From Spirochaetota bacterium (lineage in GTDB: Bacteria > Spirochaetota > Spirochaetia > B11-G9): a stretch of DNA of 13,034 nt. The stretch is taken from assembly GCA_003641695.1 (NCBI GenBank), contig QNBL01000036.1:1-13034 (forward strand), given 5' to 3'. Shown here piece by piece: positions 6,633 through 13,034 of this stretch. The position numbers were made by a program, and so were the translations under genes. Positions within the stretch are counted from its first letter, which is position 1. Each line of letters starts with the position of its first letter. The notes below the pieces were generated by a model that had not been told where the DNA came from, did no database searches, and saw nothing but the letters and a program-made list of their open reading frames with translations.

Positions 6633-8407
6633 ACATACTCCTTATCCTTATTCCCGGAGGGAAGATCCATAAAAAAAGTTGTTCCCGTACCCTCCTCCGA
6701 TTCCAACCAGATTCTCCCGTTATGTTCGGAGATTATCCGCTCTATAATAGGCAGTCCCAGTCCGGTCCCCCCTTTTTTTGTTGTAAAATAGGGGTTGAAT
6801 ATCTTCTTTCGTATCTCCGGTTTCATTCCGGTTCCATTATCCTGAATCTGAATCCGGCAGTACCTGCTGTTTCCCTTAACAATCTCATCCGCCTGTATAA
6901 CAATCTTCCCCTTTCCGTCTTTAAGAGACTCAATGGCATTGGAAAGTAAATTTGAAAATACACTTTTCAGTAAATCAGGATCTGCCATTAATGATACATC
7001 GTTTACCCCGGAAATATCTATATCCACCCCGGAAAAAGAGCTTAAATAGAGAGGGATAATCTGATCCAGATACTCCCGAAGGTCTATTTTCGATGGATTT
7101 GGAACAGGCATCTTTGCGAAATCGCGGAATTGCTCTATCAGCTTGGTTAAATTCTCTACCTCATTGATTATGGCATCGGTGGAAGCGGGAAGAATTTTTT
7201 CCAGAGATTCCGGTGAGTCATGAAACTTTTTCAGGATTCTCTGGGCTGAAAGCTTGATGGGAGTCAAAGGATTCTTTATTTCATGAGCCATCCGCTGTGC
7301 AATCTCCTGCCATGCAGAAACCTTCTCGTTCTGAACCAGATTCTGCCGGGACTGATCCAGCTCACTTACCATCTTGTTGAAAGAATTAACCAGATTTGCA
7401 AGATCATCCTTCTGCTTCGTAAGAATTCTGTAGGAAAAATCACCCTCAATAACCCTGTTTATCGCCTCTTCAAGATGGACTATAGGTTTAATAATTTCAT
7501 CGCTGAGAAGAAAACTGGTCAGTATGGATAAAAGAAGAATAGGCAGGGAAAAGTAAACAAAAACCAGGATCAGCACCACAAAAAGTTTGTTGTAGAAAAA
7601 CTCAAAACGGGAATATAGCTGTATAATACGGGTTATATTACTTGCTTTAGCATCGAAATTCTCGGGTAAAGCGGTACTTATAACAGCGGAATACTTTCTG
7701 CCATTATTTGTAAAATCCCTTTGAATCTTTAATGCAGTTCTGTCTTTTTGTGTGTACCTTGAAACGACCCCTTCGCTCAAACTCATTGACACTCCCAGGG
7801 AAGAAAGGCTTTCATCTCCCTTTTTTACAATCAAGTCCCCTTCTGAACCATAGATTTCAAGAGTACTGATCATTGGATGAATGCTCTGAATGGTAGTCCA
7901 CATCCTGTCAGGGGAGTCCATCATCTCTGTTAGAATATTCTCGTAAATACGGCTTTTACTGAACGATTTTAATTCTGAAGATACATGTTTATTGTAATCG
8001 AGAGCGAACTCCAGTCCATTCTCCAACGCTTCCCCTGTTCCTGAGGATAACCACGAATTCATCGCTGTATTGATAAAACTCAAGGATAATATACCCTGAG
8101 GGACAGCAGAAAGGAGTGAAAGGAATGTAAAAAAAACAAGCAGCTTTGCTTTGAAAGAGGCCCCGGGAGTTTTATTTCTCTTTTGTTTTACCAGCCGTAT
8201 AATGTTTATAACGATACTTGCAATCAGGAAAAGGGGAAGGACAAGGGAAAAACCAAGGAATTTAAGCCTTTCCAGGGAAGCCTCTGCGGAGATATCTGAA
8301 AGAAGCCTCCCTGCAAAGATCAGGATCATAATGATAAGGGCAATGTAAAGGAGGAGAATACTTATTACTTCGGCCAGAACCGGCTGTCCGGCTTTCCTTT
8401 TAATCAT
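6629..8407 (-). CDS. NtrY-like membrane sensor histidine kinase
   Basis: Partner kinase of the adjacent response regulator, 592 residues. Three N-terminal membrane segments (about 10-35, 50-72, 88-112) are followed by an extracytoplasmic sensor region (about 113-272), a fourth strong membrane segment (about 275-301), a HAMP domain (about 302-355), the dimerisation and phospho-acceptor helix with His375 in MAHEIKNPLTPIKLSAQRI, and an ATPase domain with N box (N486/N490), DNGTG (523-527) and FTTKKGGTGLGL (541-552). The layout matches NtrY, but no PAS domain appears between HAMP and His375. The ATG lies 12 bases after the HPr stop; the Shine-Dalgarno is weak. The signal is unknown, and being in one operon with HPr hints at metabolic input. 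Confidence 0.93.
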   Translation of the reverse strand: MIKRKAGQPVLAEVISILLLYIALIIMILIFAGRLLSDISAEASLERLKFLGFSLVLPLFLIASIVINIIRLVKQKRNKTPGASFKAKLLVFFTFLSLLSAVPQGILSLSFINTAMNSWLSSGTGEALENGLEFALDYNKHVSSELKSFSKSRIYENILTEMMDSPDRMWTTIQSIHPMISTLEIYGSEGDLIVKKGDESLSSLGVSMSLSEGVVSRYTQKDRTALKIQRDFTNNGRKYSAVISTALPENFDAKASNITRIIQLYSRFEFFYNKLFVVLILVFVYFSLPILLLSILTSFLLSDEIIKPIVHLEEAINRVIEGDFSYRILTKQKDDLANLVNSFNKMVSELDQSRQNLVQNEKVSAWQEIAQRMAHEIKNPLTPIKLSAQRILKKFHDSPESLEKILPASTDAIINEVENLTKLIEQFRDFAKMPVPNPSKIDLREYLDQIIPLYLSSFSGVDIDISGVNDVSLMADPDLLKSVFSNLLSNAIESLKDGKGKIVIQADEIVKGNSRYCRIQIQDNGTGMKPEIRKKIFNPYFTTKKGGTGLGLPIIERIISEHNGRIWLESEEGTGTTFFMDLPSGNKDKEYV

Positions 8408-8419
8408 CTCAGCTTTTCA

Positions 8420-8683
8420 TTATTCCTCAAAACGGCTTTCAAACAGTTTTACAATCGCATCAACCGCTTCTTTTTCATCCTTTCCTTCGGCACTAATTTT
8501 GAGTTCTGATTTATAGTTGGCTCCGAGGGTAATTATTCCCATTATGGACTTCCCGTTTACTTTCATATCATCCAGCTCAATGTATATCTCAGAATCGAAT
8601 TCATTAGCTTTTTTCACAATCAAAGCCGCCGGGCGGGCATGGAGTCCTGCCCTGTTTTTTATCTCTACTGTTTCTGTTACCAT
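8420..8683 (-). CDS. ptsH: HPr phosphocarrier protein
   Basis: HPr carries phosphate from PEP via Enzyme I on His15 and is separately phosphorylated on Ser46 by HPr kinase. Both residues are present exactly at those positions: His15 in AGLHARPAA and Ser46 in NGKSIMGII. The 87-residue length is standard. Its ATG is 8 bases after the hprK stop, and the Shine-Dalgarno AGGAAC overlaps that stop codon, indicating coupled translation. No PTS transporter or Enzyme I gene is in this window. With HPr kinase upstream and a sensor kinase downstream, the gene order favours a regulatory role over sugar transport, as proposed for HPr in spirochaetes with incomplete PTS sets; that last point is inference. 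Confidence 0.96.
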   Translation of the reverse strand: MVTETVEIKNRAGLHARPAALIVKKANEFDSEIYIELDDMKVNGKSIMGIITLGANYKSELKISAEGKDEKEAVDAIVKLFESRFEE

Positions 8684-8691
8684 AGGTGTTC

Positions 8692-9675
8692 CTAAAATAT
8701 ATCTTTGTTATTAAAATATAAATTTCTTGCATTCTTGCTTTCAAGCCATCTAAGCACGTTCTGATCAAATTCTCTGGCGGCATAGTATCCCATCATCTTG
8801 AGCCTTTCATTCATTGCAGCAGTTTCGATAATAATGGGGATATTCCTTCCCGCCTTCACCGGGACATGGACAAGAGGAACCTTGATTCCCAGAATCTCAC
8901 GGGTATTCTCCCCTGAACCCAGTCTGTCGTAGACCTTTTCCTGATCCCACTCTTCCAGGTCCACAATCATCTGCACCTGCTTCCGGTCCCTGATAGATCC
9001 GACACCGAATAGATAACTGACATTTATTATCCCCAATCCCCTTATCTCCATATGGTGGCCCAGCCTCTGATCCTTCCCCGACCCCATAAGGATATTCCCG
9101 CTGACATTCCTCAATTCCACAGAATCATCGGCAATCAACCGGTGCCCCCGTTCAATCAGCTCCAGAGCGGTTTCACTCTTACCCACTCCGCTGCTCCCGG
9201 TAATAAGAATTCCGATCCCAAAAACCTCTACAAGCACACCATGAATAATCTTGTGCGGTGCAAATACGTTTGAAAGAGCCCGCATCAACCGCATGGCTAG
9301 TTCAGCAGAGGGAAGATCAGTCTGCAGCACCGCACATCCGGATTTCTCAGCAATCTCCAAAAATCTTTTTCCAGGAGTATGTCCGTTACTGAATATGCAG
9401 CAGGAAACATGGTAGGAAAACAACTTTTCCACCGATTCCATAGCATCTTCTTTTTCCAGCTTGCCTATGTAGGATGCTTCACCCTTCCCGAATAACTGTA
9501 TCCTGTGAAAAGCAAACTCTTCATAAAACCCGCTCAAAGTCAATCCGGGACGGTTGATCTCGGGGTCAGTAATCTTCCTTACAAGCCCTTTCCTGCCGGC
9601 AATACACTTCAGATTAAGTTCATTATGAGCTTTAAGCTCCAAATTCAGCAGATCCAGTACAGTAAATTCCTTCAT
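8692..9675 (-). CDS. hprK: HPr kinase/phosphorylase
   Basis: This bifunctional enzyme phosphorylates Ser46 of HPr and removes the phosphate again according to metabolite and phosphate levels. The 327-residue protein has the N-terminal MurF-like domain (about 1-130) and the kinase domain with catalytic His145 (IIHGVLVE), Walker A GSSGVGKSET (160-169), Asp183/Asp184 (IADDSVEL) and the family signature MEIRGLGIIN (209-218). The tail from about 263 has IKVPLVHVPVKAGRNI, needed for the phosphorylase and hexamer functions in characterised enzymes. The ATG at 9675 has a poorly placed AAGGT in front. The hpf terminator sits 26 bases upstream. A TATAGT box lies directly before the start, so a near-leaderless promoter or terminator read-through is possible. 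First gene of the six-gene operon. Confidence 0.96.
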   Translation of the reverse strand: MKEFTVLDLLNLELKAHNELNLKCIAGRKGLVRKITDPEINRPGLTLSGFYEEFAFHRIQLFGKGEASYIGKLEKEDAMESVEKLFSYHVSCCIFSNGHTPGKRFLEIAEKSGCAVLQTDLPSAELAMRLMRALSNVFAPHKIIHGVLVEVFGIGILITGSSGVGKSETALELIERGHRLIADDSVELRNVSGNILMGSGKDQRLGHHMEIRGLGIINVSYLFGVGSIRDRKQVQMIVDLEEWDQEKVYDRLGSGENTREILGIKVPLVHVPVKAGRNIPIIIETAAMNERLKMMGYYAAREFDQNVLRWLESKNARNLYFNNKDIF

Positions 9676-9701
9676 ACCTTACTATATCATATTACGTGGA
9701 T

Positions 9702-9733
9702 AAAAAAAACGGGTTTCTGCAATGAGAAACCCG
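9702..9733 (-). terminator. Intrinsic terminator of hpf
   Basis: On the minus strand a perfect 9-bp stem (CGGGTTTCT with AGAAACCCG; plus-strand arms 9710-9718 and 9725-9733, loop of 6) is followed by eight T residues (9709-9702). It begins 7 bases after the hpf stop and separates hpf from hprK, which would need its own promoter or read-through. Confidence 0.88.
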
Positions 9734-9740
9734 CTCTTTC

Positions 9741-10034
9741 CTATACGTGAGATTTAATCTTGGACTTTTCCTTTCTTACTTTTAGATCCAGTTTATCTAT
9801 AAATACCTCAATTCCCTCATACAGCTCATGGCATTCCACCCCCAAATGGGCAGATTTTCCCCATCGGAAGTGGACGTTACCTTCAACACTGTAACCCTGC
9901 TTTTCTTTGGTGACTGTTATCAGAAGATCAACGATATTATCTTTTGCAAAACTGATTCTCTCCAGCTTTTTTTCAAGAAACTCCATTGTAGCATCGCTGA
10001 TGTTGTAGTGAACGCCTTTTACCTCTAAGTTCAT
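9741..10034 (-). CDS. hpf: Short ribosome hibernation-promoting factor (HPF/RaiA family)
   Basis: HPF binds the decoding region of the 30S subunit in starved cells and protects or dimerises idle ribosomes. The 97-residue product begins MNLEVKGVHYNISDATMEFLEKKL, has the beta-alpha-beta-beta-beta-alpha pattern of the family and ends in a basic tail (KVRKEKSKIKSHV). It is the short form, without the C-terminal dimerisation domain of long HPF, and is closest in length and pattern to E. coli Hpf (95 residues). A strong AGGAGG precedes the ATG. It has its own promoter and terminator, so it is probably monocistronic. hpf next to hprK and HPr recalls the proteobacterial rpoN-hpf-ptsN-hprK cluster. 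Confidence 0.92.
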   Translation of the reverse strand: MNLEVKGVHYNISDATMEFLEKKLERISFAKDNIVDLLITVTKEKQGYSVEGNVHFRWGKSAHLGVECHELYEGIEVFIDKLDLKVRKEKSKIKSHV

Positions 10035-10064
10035 ATAATCCTCCTGGGTTTAGTCCTTAATTCA

Positions 10065-10093
10065 ATGATATAAACATTTATTTTGGAAGTCAA
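10065..10093 (-). promoter_or_regulatory. Sigma-70-type promoter of hpf
   Basis: On the minus strand TTGACT (10093-10088) and TATCAT (10070-10065) are 17 bases apart, each matching the consensus at 5 of 6 positions. Transcription should start near 10058, leaving a 24-base leader that holds the AGGAGG ribosome-binding site of hpf. The promoter covers the upstream in-frame TTG (10083) of the divergent regulator gene, which argues against that codon as the regulator's start. Confidence 0.7.
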
Positions 10094-10101
10094 ATTAAAA
10101 C

Positions 10102-10129
10102 TTGTAATTTGTGATGCCGGAAATTTAAT
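10102..10129 (+). promoter_or_regulatory. Candidate promoter of the CARF/sigma-54 regulator gene
   Basis: TTGTAA (10102-10107) and TTTAAT (10124-10129) are separated by 16 bases, with 4/6 and 5/6 consensus matches. A start near 10136 would leave a short leader before ATG 10152. The promoter lies back to back with that of hpf, so the two genes may share regulation. Motif evidence only. Confidence 0.35.
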
Positions 10130-10151
10130 CCTCCTTGTGAAACGGAGAATA

Positions 10152-11672
10152 ATGCGGTACTCTTGGTTTATGACAGGTAAAATACTATTCGCATGGCTGG
10201 GGAATACGGATCTGAAAGCAGCGGAGGAAGACGGGAAAGCGGGGTTCGGCCCGGTTGCGGAGGCTGTAAAAGAAAAGAAATTCAGCTATGTCAGACTTCT
10301 ATGCAACTACGGAAAGAGAAAGAGCGGCGGATACGTAAAGTGGTTCAGGACGCTTTTTCCGGATACGGATATTTCCGTTATCCAGTCGGATATTACCACA
10401 CCGATGGATTTTTCCGGAATATATGAAAGCGCCGTAAAGATTCTGGAAAGAGAACGGAAAAGGAACAGTAATGCCGAATTTGTATTTCATATAAGCCCCG
10501 GGACTCCTGCGATGGCTGCTATCTGGATAATACTTGCAAACAGCAGATTCCCGGCAAAACTGATAGAATCTTCCAGAGATTTCGGAGTAAAAGATGTTGT
10601 TTTTCCCTTTGATATTGCAGCTGACTATATACCCCGCTTAAACAGGGAGCTCGGGGAAAAAATTATTGGATTTGCATATCCACTGCCGCCGGATACTCCT
10701 GAATTTGAAATGATACTATACCGCAGCAGAGAGATGGCCGATGCCGTGGAAAGGGCAAAGCGCGCCGCCATGTTCGATGTCCCGGTGCTTCTTCTCGGGG
10801 AATCGGGAACAGGCAAGGAGATGTTTGCAAGGGCCGTTCATTCCGTGTCCCGACAATCAGAGGGGCCTTTTGTACCTGTGAACTGCGGAGCTATACCTTC
10901 CACCCTGGTGGAGTCGGAACTCTTCGGATACGAGAAGGGGGCGTTTACCGGCGCGGCAGAGGAAAAGCGGGGGATTATCGAGACCGCTGACGGAGGAACG
11001 CTGTTTCTTGACGAGATAGGGGAGCTGCCGGAGGATGTTCAGGTCAAGCTTCTGCGGGTACTTCAGGAGGGGGAGGTTTACCGCATAGGGTCGGTAAAGC
11101 CGGTGAAGTCGGATTTCAGGGTAATAGCCGCGACAAACCGGGATCTTATCTCGGATGTTCAGAAGGGTGATTTCAGAGAAGATCTGTTTCACAGAATTGC
11201 CGTGGGAGTTATCCATCTTCCCGCTCTAAGAAACAGGAAATCAGACCTGAATCTTCTTATAGACCATTTTTTGAACGAGATAAACAGAGAGTTCCGGGGA
11301 CAGAAGGGATGGATAAACAGAAAGCTGTCCGTTAGTGCAAGAAGGGTTTTAACCAGGTATTCATGGCCGGGAAACGTCCGGGAACTTATCAATACATTGA
11401 TGAGAATAAGTATCTGGAGCAGGGGAGATACAATTTCAAAGAGTGATGCCCAGGCGGCATTGTTCGGTGATTCGTCGGCAAGGACAGACAGTATTCTTAA
11501 CAGGAGTCTGGGAGAGGGGTTTGATATAAACGAACTGCTTTCAGAAGTGGCTCTCCATTATATTGACCGGGCGCTTGAGGAGGCGGGGGGCAGCAAGCTA
11601 AAGGCCGCGGAACTCCTGGGTTTTAAAAACTATCAGACGCTGTCCAACTGGATGAAACGGTTCGGCAGGTAA
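10152..11672 (+). CDS. CARF-domain (RtcR-like) sigma-54-dependent activator
   Basis: A 506-residue enhancer-binding protein whose N-terminus replaces the usual receiver. Residues about 7-165 resemble the CARF sensor of RtcR: a first strand [12 protein letters not shown], a PMDFSGIYE segment, and [15 protein letters not shown] (111-125), which lines up with IHITTGT...ICW of E. coli RtcR as I remember it. CARF domains bind cyclic oligonucleotides or RNA-end ligands. The AAA+ domain has Walker A GESGTGKE (216-223), an intact GAFTGA loop (263-268), Walker B GTLFLDE (282-288), FREDLFHRI and WPGNVREL. The C-terminus is a Fis-type helix-turn-helix (about 467-506, [20 protein letters not shown]). I start at ATG 10152 because GGAG lies 4 bases upstream; ATG 10170 (MTGKILF) is the alternative. 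No rtcA or rtcB is adjacent. A sigma-54 promoter lies 72 bp downstream, so it probably drives the prsW-type gene there. The ligand is unknown. Confidence 0.88.
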   Translation: MRYSWFMTGKILFAWLGNTDLKAAEEDGKAGFGPVAEAVKEKKFSYVRLLCNYGKRKSGGYVKWFRTLFPDTDISVIQSDITTPMDFSGIYESAVKILERERKRNSNAEFVFHISPGTPAMAAIWIILANSRFPAKLIESSRDFGVKDVVFPFDIAADYIPRLNRELGEKIIGFAYPLPPDTPEFEMILYRSREMADAVERAKRAAMFDVPVLLLGESGTGKEMFARAVHSVSRQSEGPFVPVNCGAIPSTLVESELFGYEKGAFTGAAEEKRGIIETADGGTLFLDEIGELPEDVQVKLLRVLQEGEVYRIGSVKPVKSDFRVIAATNRDLISDVQKGDFREDLFHRIAVGVIHLPALRNRKSDLNLLIDHFLNEINREFRGQKGWINRKLSVSARRVLTRYSWPGNVRELINTLMRISIWSRGDTISKSDAQAALFGDSSARTDSILNRSLGEGFDINELLSEVALHYIDRALEEAGGSKLKAAELLGFKNYQTLSNWMKRFGR

Positions 11673-11676
11673 CAAC

Positions 11677-11694
11677 ATTTATCCCGGCATAAAT
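11677..11694. promoter_or_regulatory. Possible upstream activator site (dyad)
   Basis: ATTTAT (11677-11682) and ATAAAT (11689-11694) form a perfect 6-bp dyad with a 6-base spacer. It lies 50-70 bases upstream of the sigma-54 promoter, a plausible place for an enhancer-binding protein dimer, immediately after the regulator's stop codon. Two CCCGGC copies (11683-11688 and 11708-11713) also lie here. Short AT-rich dyads arise by chance; support is positional. Confidence 0.25.
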
Positions 11695-11743
11695 AATTTT
11701 ATATAACCCCGGCTGTAGGCACGCTTCGGCGCGGTTTCCCGTT

Positions 11744-11904
11744 ATGGCACGGTTTGTGCTTGATACCTTTGAAAACTATCTTCTTGCCGTAAAGATGTGG
11801 AGGCGAAGGCTATAACCCTGGAAGCGCAGAAGGCGACAATGAATCTGGAAAGTGTGGATACCTACATAGATGAACTGTACGCTAAAAAAGGGAAGAGGGT
11901 ATAA
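11744..11904 (+). pseudogene. Possible frameshifted coding remnant upstream of the PrsW gene
   Basis: ATG at 11744 opens a frame reading MARFVLDTFENYLLAVK that soon stops (TAA at 11813). In the frame one base back, starting at the AAA of 11791-11793, a protein-like stretch continues as KDVEAKAITLEAQ, then MNLESVDTYIDELYAKKGK, to a TAA at 11902-11904. One lost A in that A-run would join them into a roughly 53-residue tail of helical, charged character ending 8 bases before the PrsW start. This looks like the surviving end of a gene once paired with the protease. The family is not recognised. It conflicts with the sigma-54 promoter at 11745-11760 unless the promoter lies inside the old gene. 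Alternatively only a 21-codon ORF from ATG 11839 is translated. Confidence 0.33.
11745..11760 (+). promoter_or_regulatory. Sigma-54 (-24/-12) promoter
   Basis: TGGCACGGTTTGTGCT matches the sigma-54 consensus TGGCACG-N4-TTGCW at every defined position but one (G for the first T of TTGC). It keeps the invariant GG (11746-11747) and GC (11758-11759) ten bases apart. A start near 11771 is predicted. It is the only TGGCAC-type element I noticed in an intergenic position, and it lies directly between a sigma-54 activator gene and a PrsW protease gene, both on the same strand. That strongly suggests the activator controls it. Confidence 0.7.
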
Positions 11905-11912
11905 AAAAAGTA

Positions 11913-12794
11913 ATGGTGATACTGGTTCTGATAATAGACGCACTTGCCCTGCTCGTATGGGGAAAGATGCTCCACCGGATGGACAGGTTCAACCGGGACA
12001 AGAGGAACGAACACTACCTTTTCTGGTTTATTGTATCGGGGATTGTTCTTAACCGTATTCTTGTTGCACTGCTGTATCCGCTCTGGGAATTCTTTCTATA
12101 CACCGCTACAGGGCTTGGTTACGGGCAGAACCCCTTTGTTACCCATATCCTTATTGTGGGGCCGGTGGAGGAAACGACAAAGTTTCTCGTGTTCATACTC
12201 CTTACGGGAGTCTTCAAGTCCATAAAGGAGCCGGCGGATGCGGTCGTTCAGGCAGGGTCCGTTGCCCTCGGTTTTGCCATAATGGAGAACTTTTCATACG
12301 GAATGGAGTACGGCGCCGTGGTACTTGTTATGCGGTCGGTAATCTCAATTCTCGGGCATGTAACGTACTCCGGTTTCTGGGGGCTTGCGTGGGGATCCTA
12401 CAGGTACAGCGGAAGCGGCGGAAGAACGACAACGGACAGACAGCTTGTAGTTCCCTTTCTTCTGACCGCAGCATTCTTTCACGGAACATACAATACGTTG
12501 GTAGTTACCGGACATTTCCCCGCAGCAATTCTGCTCAATATATGCACAGGCGCGGCATTTCTCTATTTCTACCGGTACACAGTTGCAAAATCACCCTACC
12601 GCAAGTTCCGGCTTACGGAATACAAAACCGCTATTCCGGTTTTAAGCGCGGGACTCCGCAGATATCCCGACAGTTATGTTCTTAACAAAAGGATGGGGAT
12701 CTTCAGGATCTATATAAAAAAATACAGAGAAGCTGTAGGAAACTTTAGAAAGGCTGTACGGATAAAAAAAGAGAGTCTGGAGGCGAAATACTAA
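11913..12794 (+). CDS. PrsW-family intramembrane protease with TPR tail, cut short by TAA
   Basis: PrsW proteins are multi-pass membrane metalloproteases; B. subtilis PrsW cleaves the anti-sigma factor RsiW. Within 293 residues, about seven membrane segments surround the family motifs: EETTK (86-90), ENFSYG (125-130), RSVISILGH with H149 followed by TYSGFWG, and HGTYN with H190. The Glu and His residues are the expected metal and catalytic set, so the core looks intact. Residues about 236-293 begin a TPR-like tail (VLNKRMGIFRIYIKKYREAV). The frame ends at TAA 12792-12794 in mid-repeat, and the same frame stays open to the window edge, so this is probably a truncated form of a longer protein. 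The ATG at 11913 has only a distant GAGGG (11895-11899). It is likely transcribed from the sigma-54 promoter upstream, and its substrate is unknown. Confidence 0.85.
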   Translation: MVILVLIIDALALLVWGKMLHRMDRFNRDKRNEHYLFWFIVSGIVLNRILVALLYPLWEFFLYTATGLGYGQNPFVTHILIVGPVEETTKFLVFILLTGVFKSIKEPADAVVQAGSVALGFAIMENFSYGMEYGAVVLVMRSVISILGHVTYSGFWGLAWGSYRYSGSGGRTTTDRQLVVPFLLTAAFFHGTYNTLVVTGHFPAAILLNICTGAAFLYFYRYTVAKSPYRKFRLTEYKTAIPVLSAGLRRYPDSYVLNKRMGIFRIYIKKYREAVGNFRKAVRIKKESLEAKY

Positions 12795-13034
12795 CTTGGA
12801 GCATCGCTTTTTCTGTCGGGAGAGACCGAAAAAGGGGTTGAGCTGATGAACTCCGTAAATAAAGAGCTGACGCCTCTGCAGCGGAAAAAAATGGATGCAA
12901 GGCTGAAAAAGGTAATCTCCAGCAATACCGACAGAGAAATGCTTTACAGAATGTATGATCCGGAAACGGGAGCTTTCTGTGGAAAGCCGGCATCCGCCGG
13001 ATTCCCGAAGCCTACCCGCCGGCAGAAGCAGGGC
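12795..13034 (+). pseudogene. In-frame continuation of the PrsW TPR tail after the stop
   Basis: Directly after the TAA the same frame reads LGASLFLSGETEKGVELMN and stays open to the window end. Joined to the preceding ESLEAKY, with the stop replaced by tyrosine, it gives a canonical TPR helix pair (AKYYLGASLFLSGE). TAA is one substitution from TAT or TAC. The simplest reading is a nonsense mutation or a base-call error. From about residue 355 the sequence becomes Pro/Arg-rich (GKPASAGFPKPTRRQKQG) and less TPR-like, so another frame change near 12970 is possible. No separate start codon with a ribosome-binding site was found. Confidence 0.5.

Noticed and set aside
10083..10151. Longer form of the CARF regulator starting at TTG 10083
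   Set aside because: The codon lies inside the well-matched hpf promoter, has no ribosome-binding site, and the added 23 residues do not resemble a CARF start; ATG 10152 has GGAG upstream.
12987..13023. GC-rich CCGGC/GCCGG hairpin and GCCGGC repeat at the window end, as a possible repeat element
   Set aside because: Only one short 5-bp stem and one further copy of the hexamer are visible before the sequence ends; this is too little to define an element.
11673..13034. RNA-repair genes (rtcA, rtcB) or a CRISPR array expected near an RtcR-like or CARF protein
   Set aside because: No RtcB or RtcA motifs and no regularly spaced repeats were found in this window; the neighbour is a PrsW protease.

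Overview
The window looks like a chromosomal segment of a spirochaete-like bacterium, probably free-living. That placement is inference from protein style and gene grouping: a GIY-YIG UvrC, a short HPF, an HPr kinase with HPr, NtrY/NtrX-like proteins, LexA and HolA. It rests on no search. No gap between genes exceeds about 240 bases.

Left part (1-3458). On the minus strand lie the first codons of an unidentified gene and a secreted LamG plus fibronectin-III protein. They diverge from uvrC on the plus strand across a roughly 100-bp region. That region holds a perfect 11-bp inverted repeat overlapping the likely minus-strand promoter. Downstream of uvrC (3459-3695) is a structured intergenic stretch with a promoter-like element, several hairpins and a strong terminator. 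It could encode a small RNA. It also carries two short words resembling sequencing-adapter ends, so the assembly there deserves a check.

Middle part (3696-10034, minus strand). Six genes are packed with gaps of at most 12 bases or with overlaps: hprK, ptsH (HPr), an NtrY-like sensor kinase, an NtrX/NtrC-like sigma-54 response regulator, lexA and holA. hpf lies just upstream with its own sigma-70-type promoter and a clear terminator. The set resembles the proteobacterial rpoN-hpf-ptsN-hprK neighbourhood. It links HPr phosphorylation, ribosome hibernation and two-component signalling to SOS control (LexA) and a replication clamp-loader subunit.

Right part (10035-13034, plus strand). This is the most unusual region. 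A sigma-54 enhancer-binding protein has an RtcR-like CARF N-terminus, the fold that senses cyclic oligonucleotides or RNA-end signals, and a Fis-type C-terminal helix-turn-helix. No rtcA or rtcB follows. Instead there is a near-perfect sigma-54 promoter 72 bp after its stop codon, and then a PrsW-family intramembrane protease with a C-terminal TPR region. The layout suggests a nucleotide-sensing, sigma-54-switched membrane-proteolysis module. It appears partly decayed: a frameshifted coding remnant lies between regulator and protease, and an in-frame TAA interrupts the protease's TPR region, with open frame continuing to the window edge.
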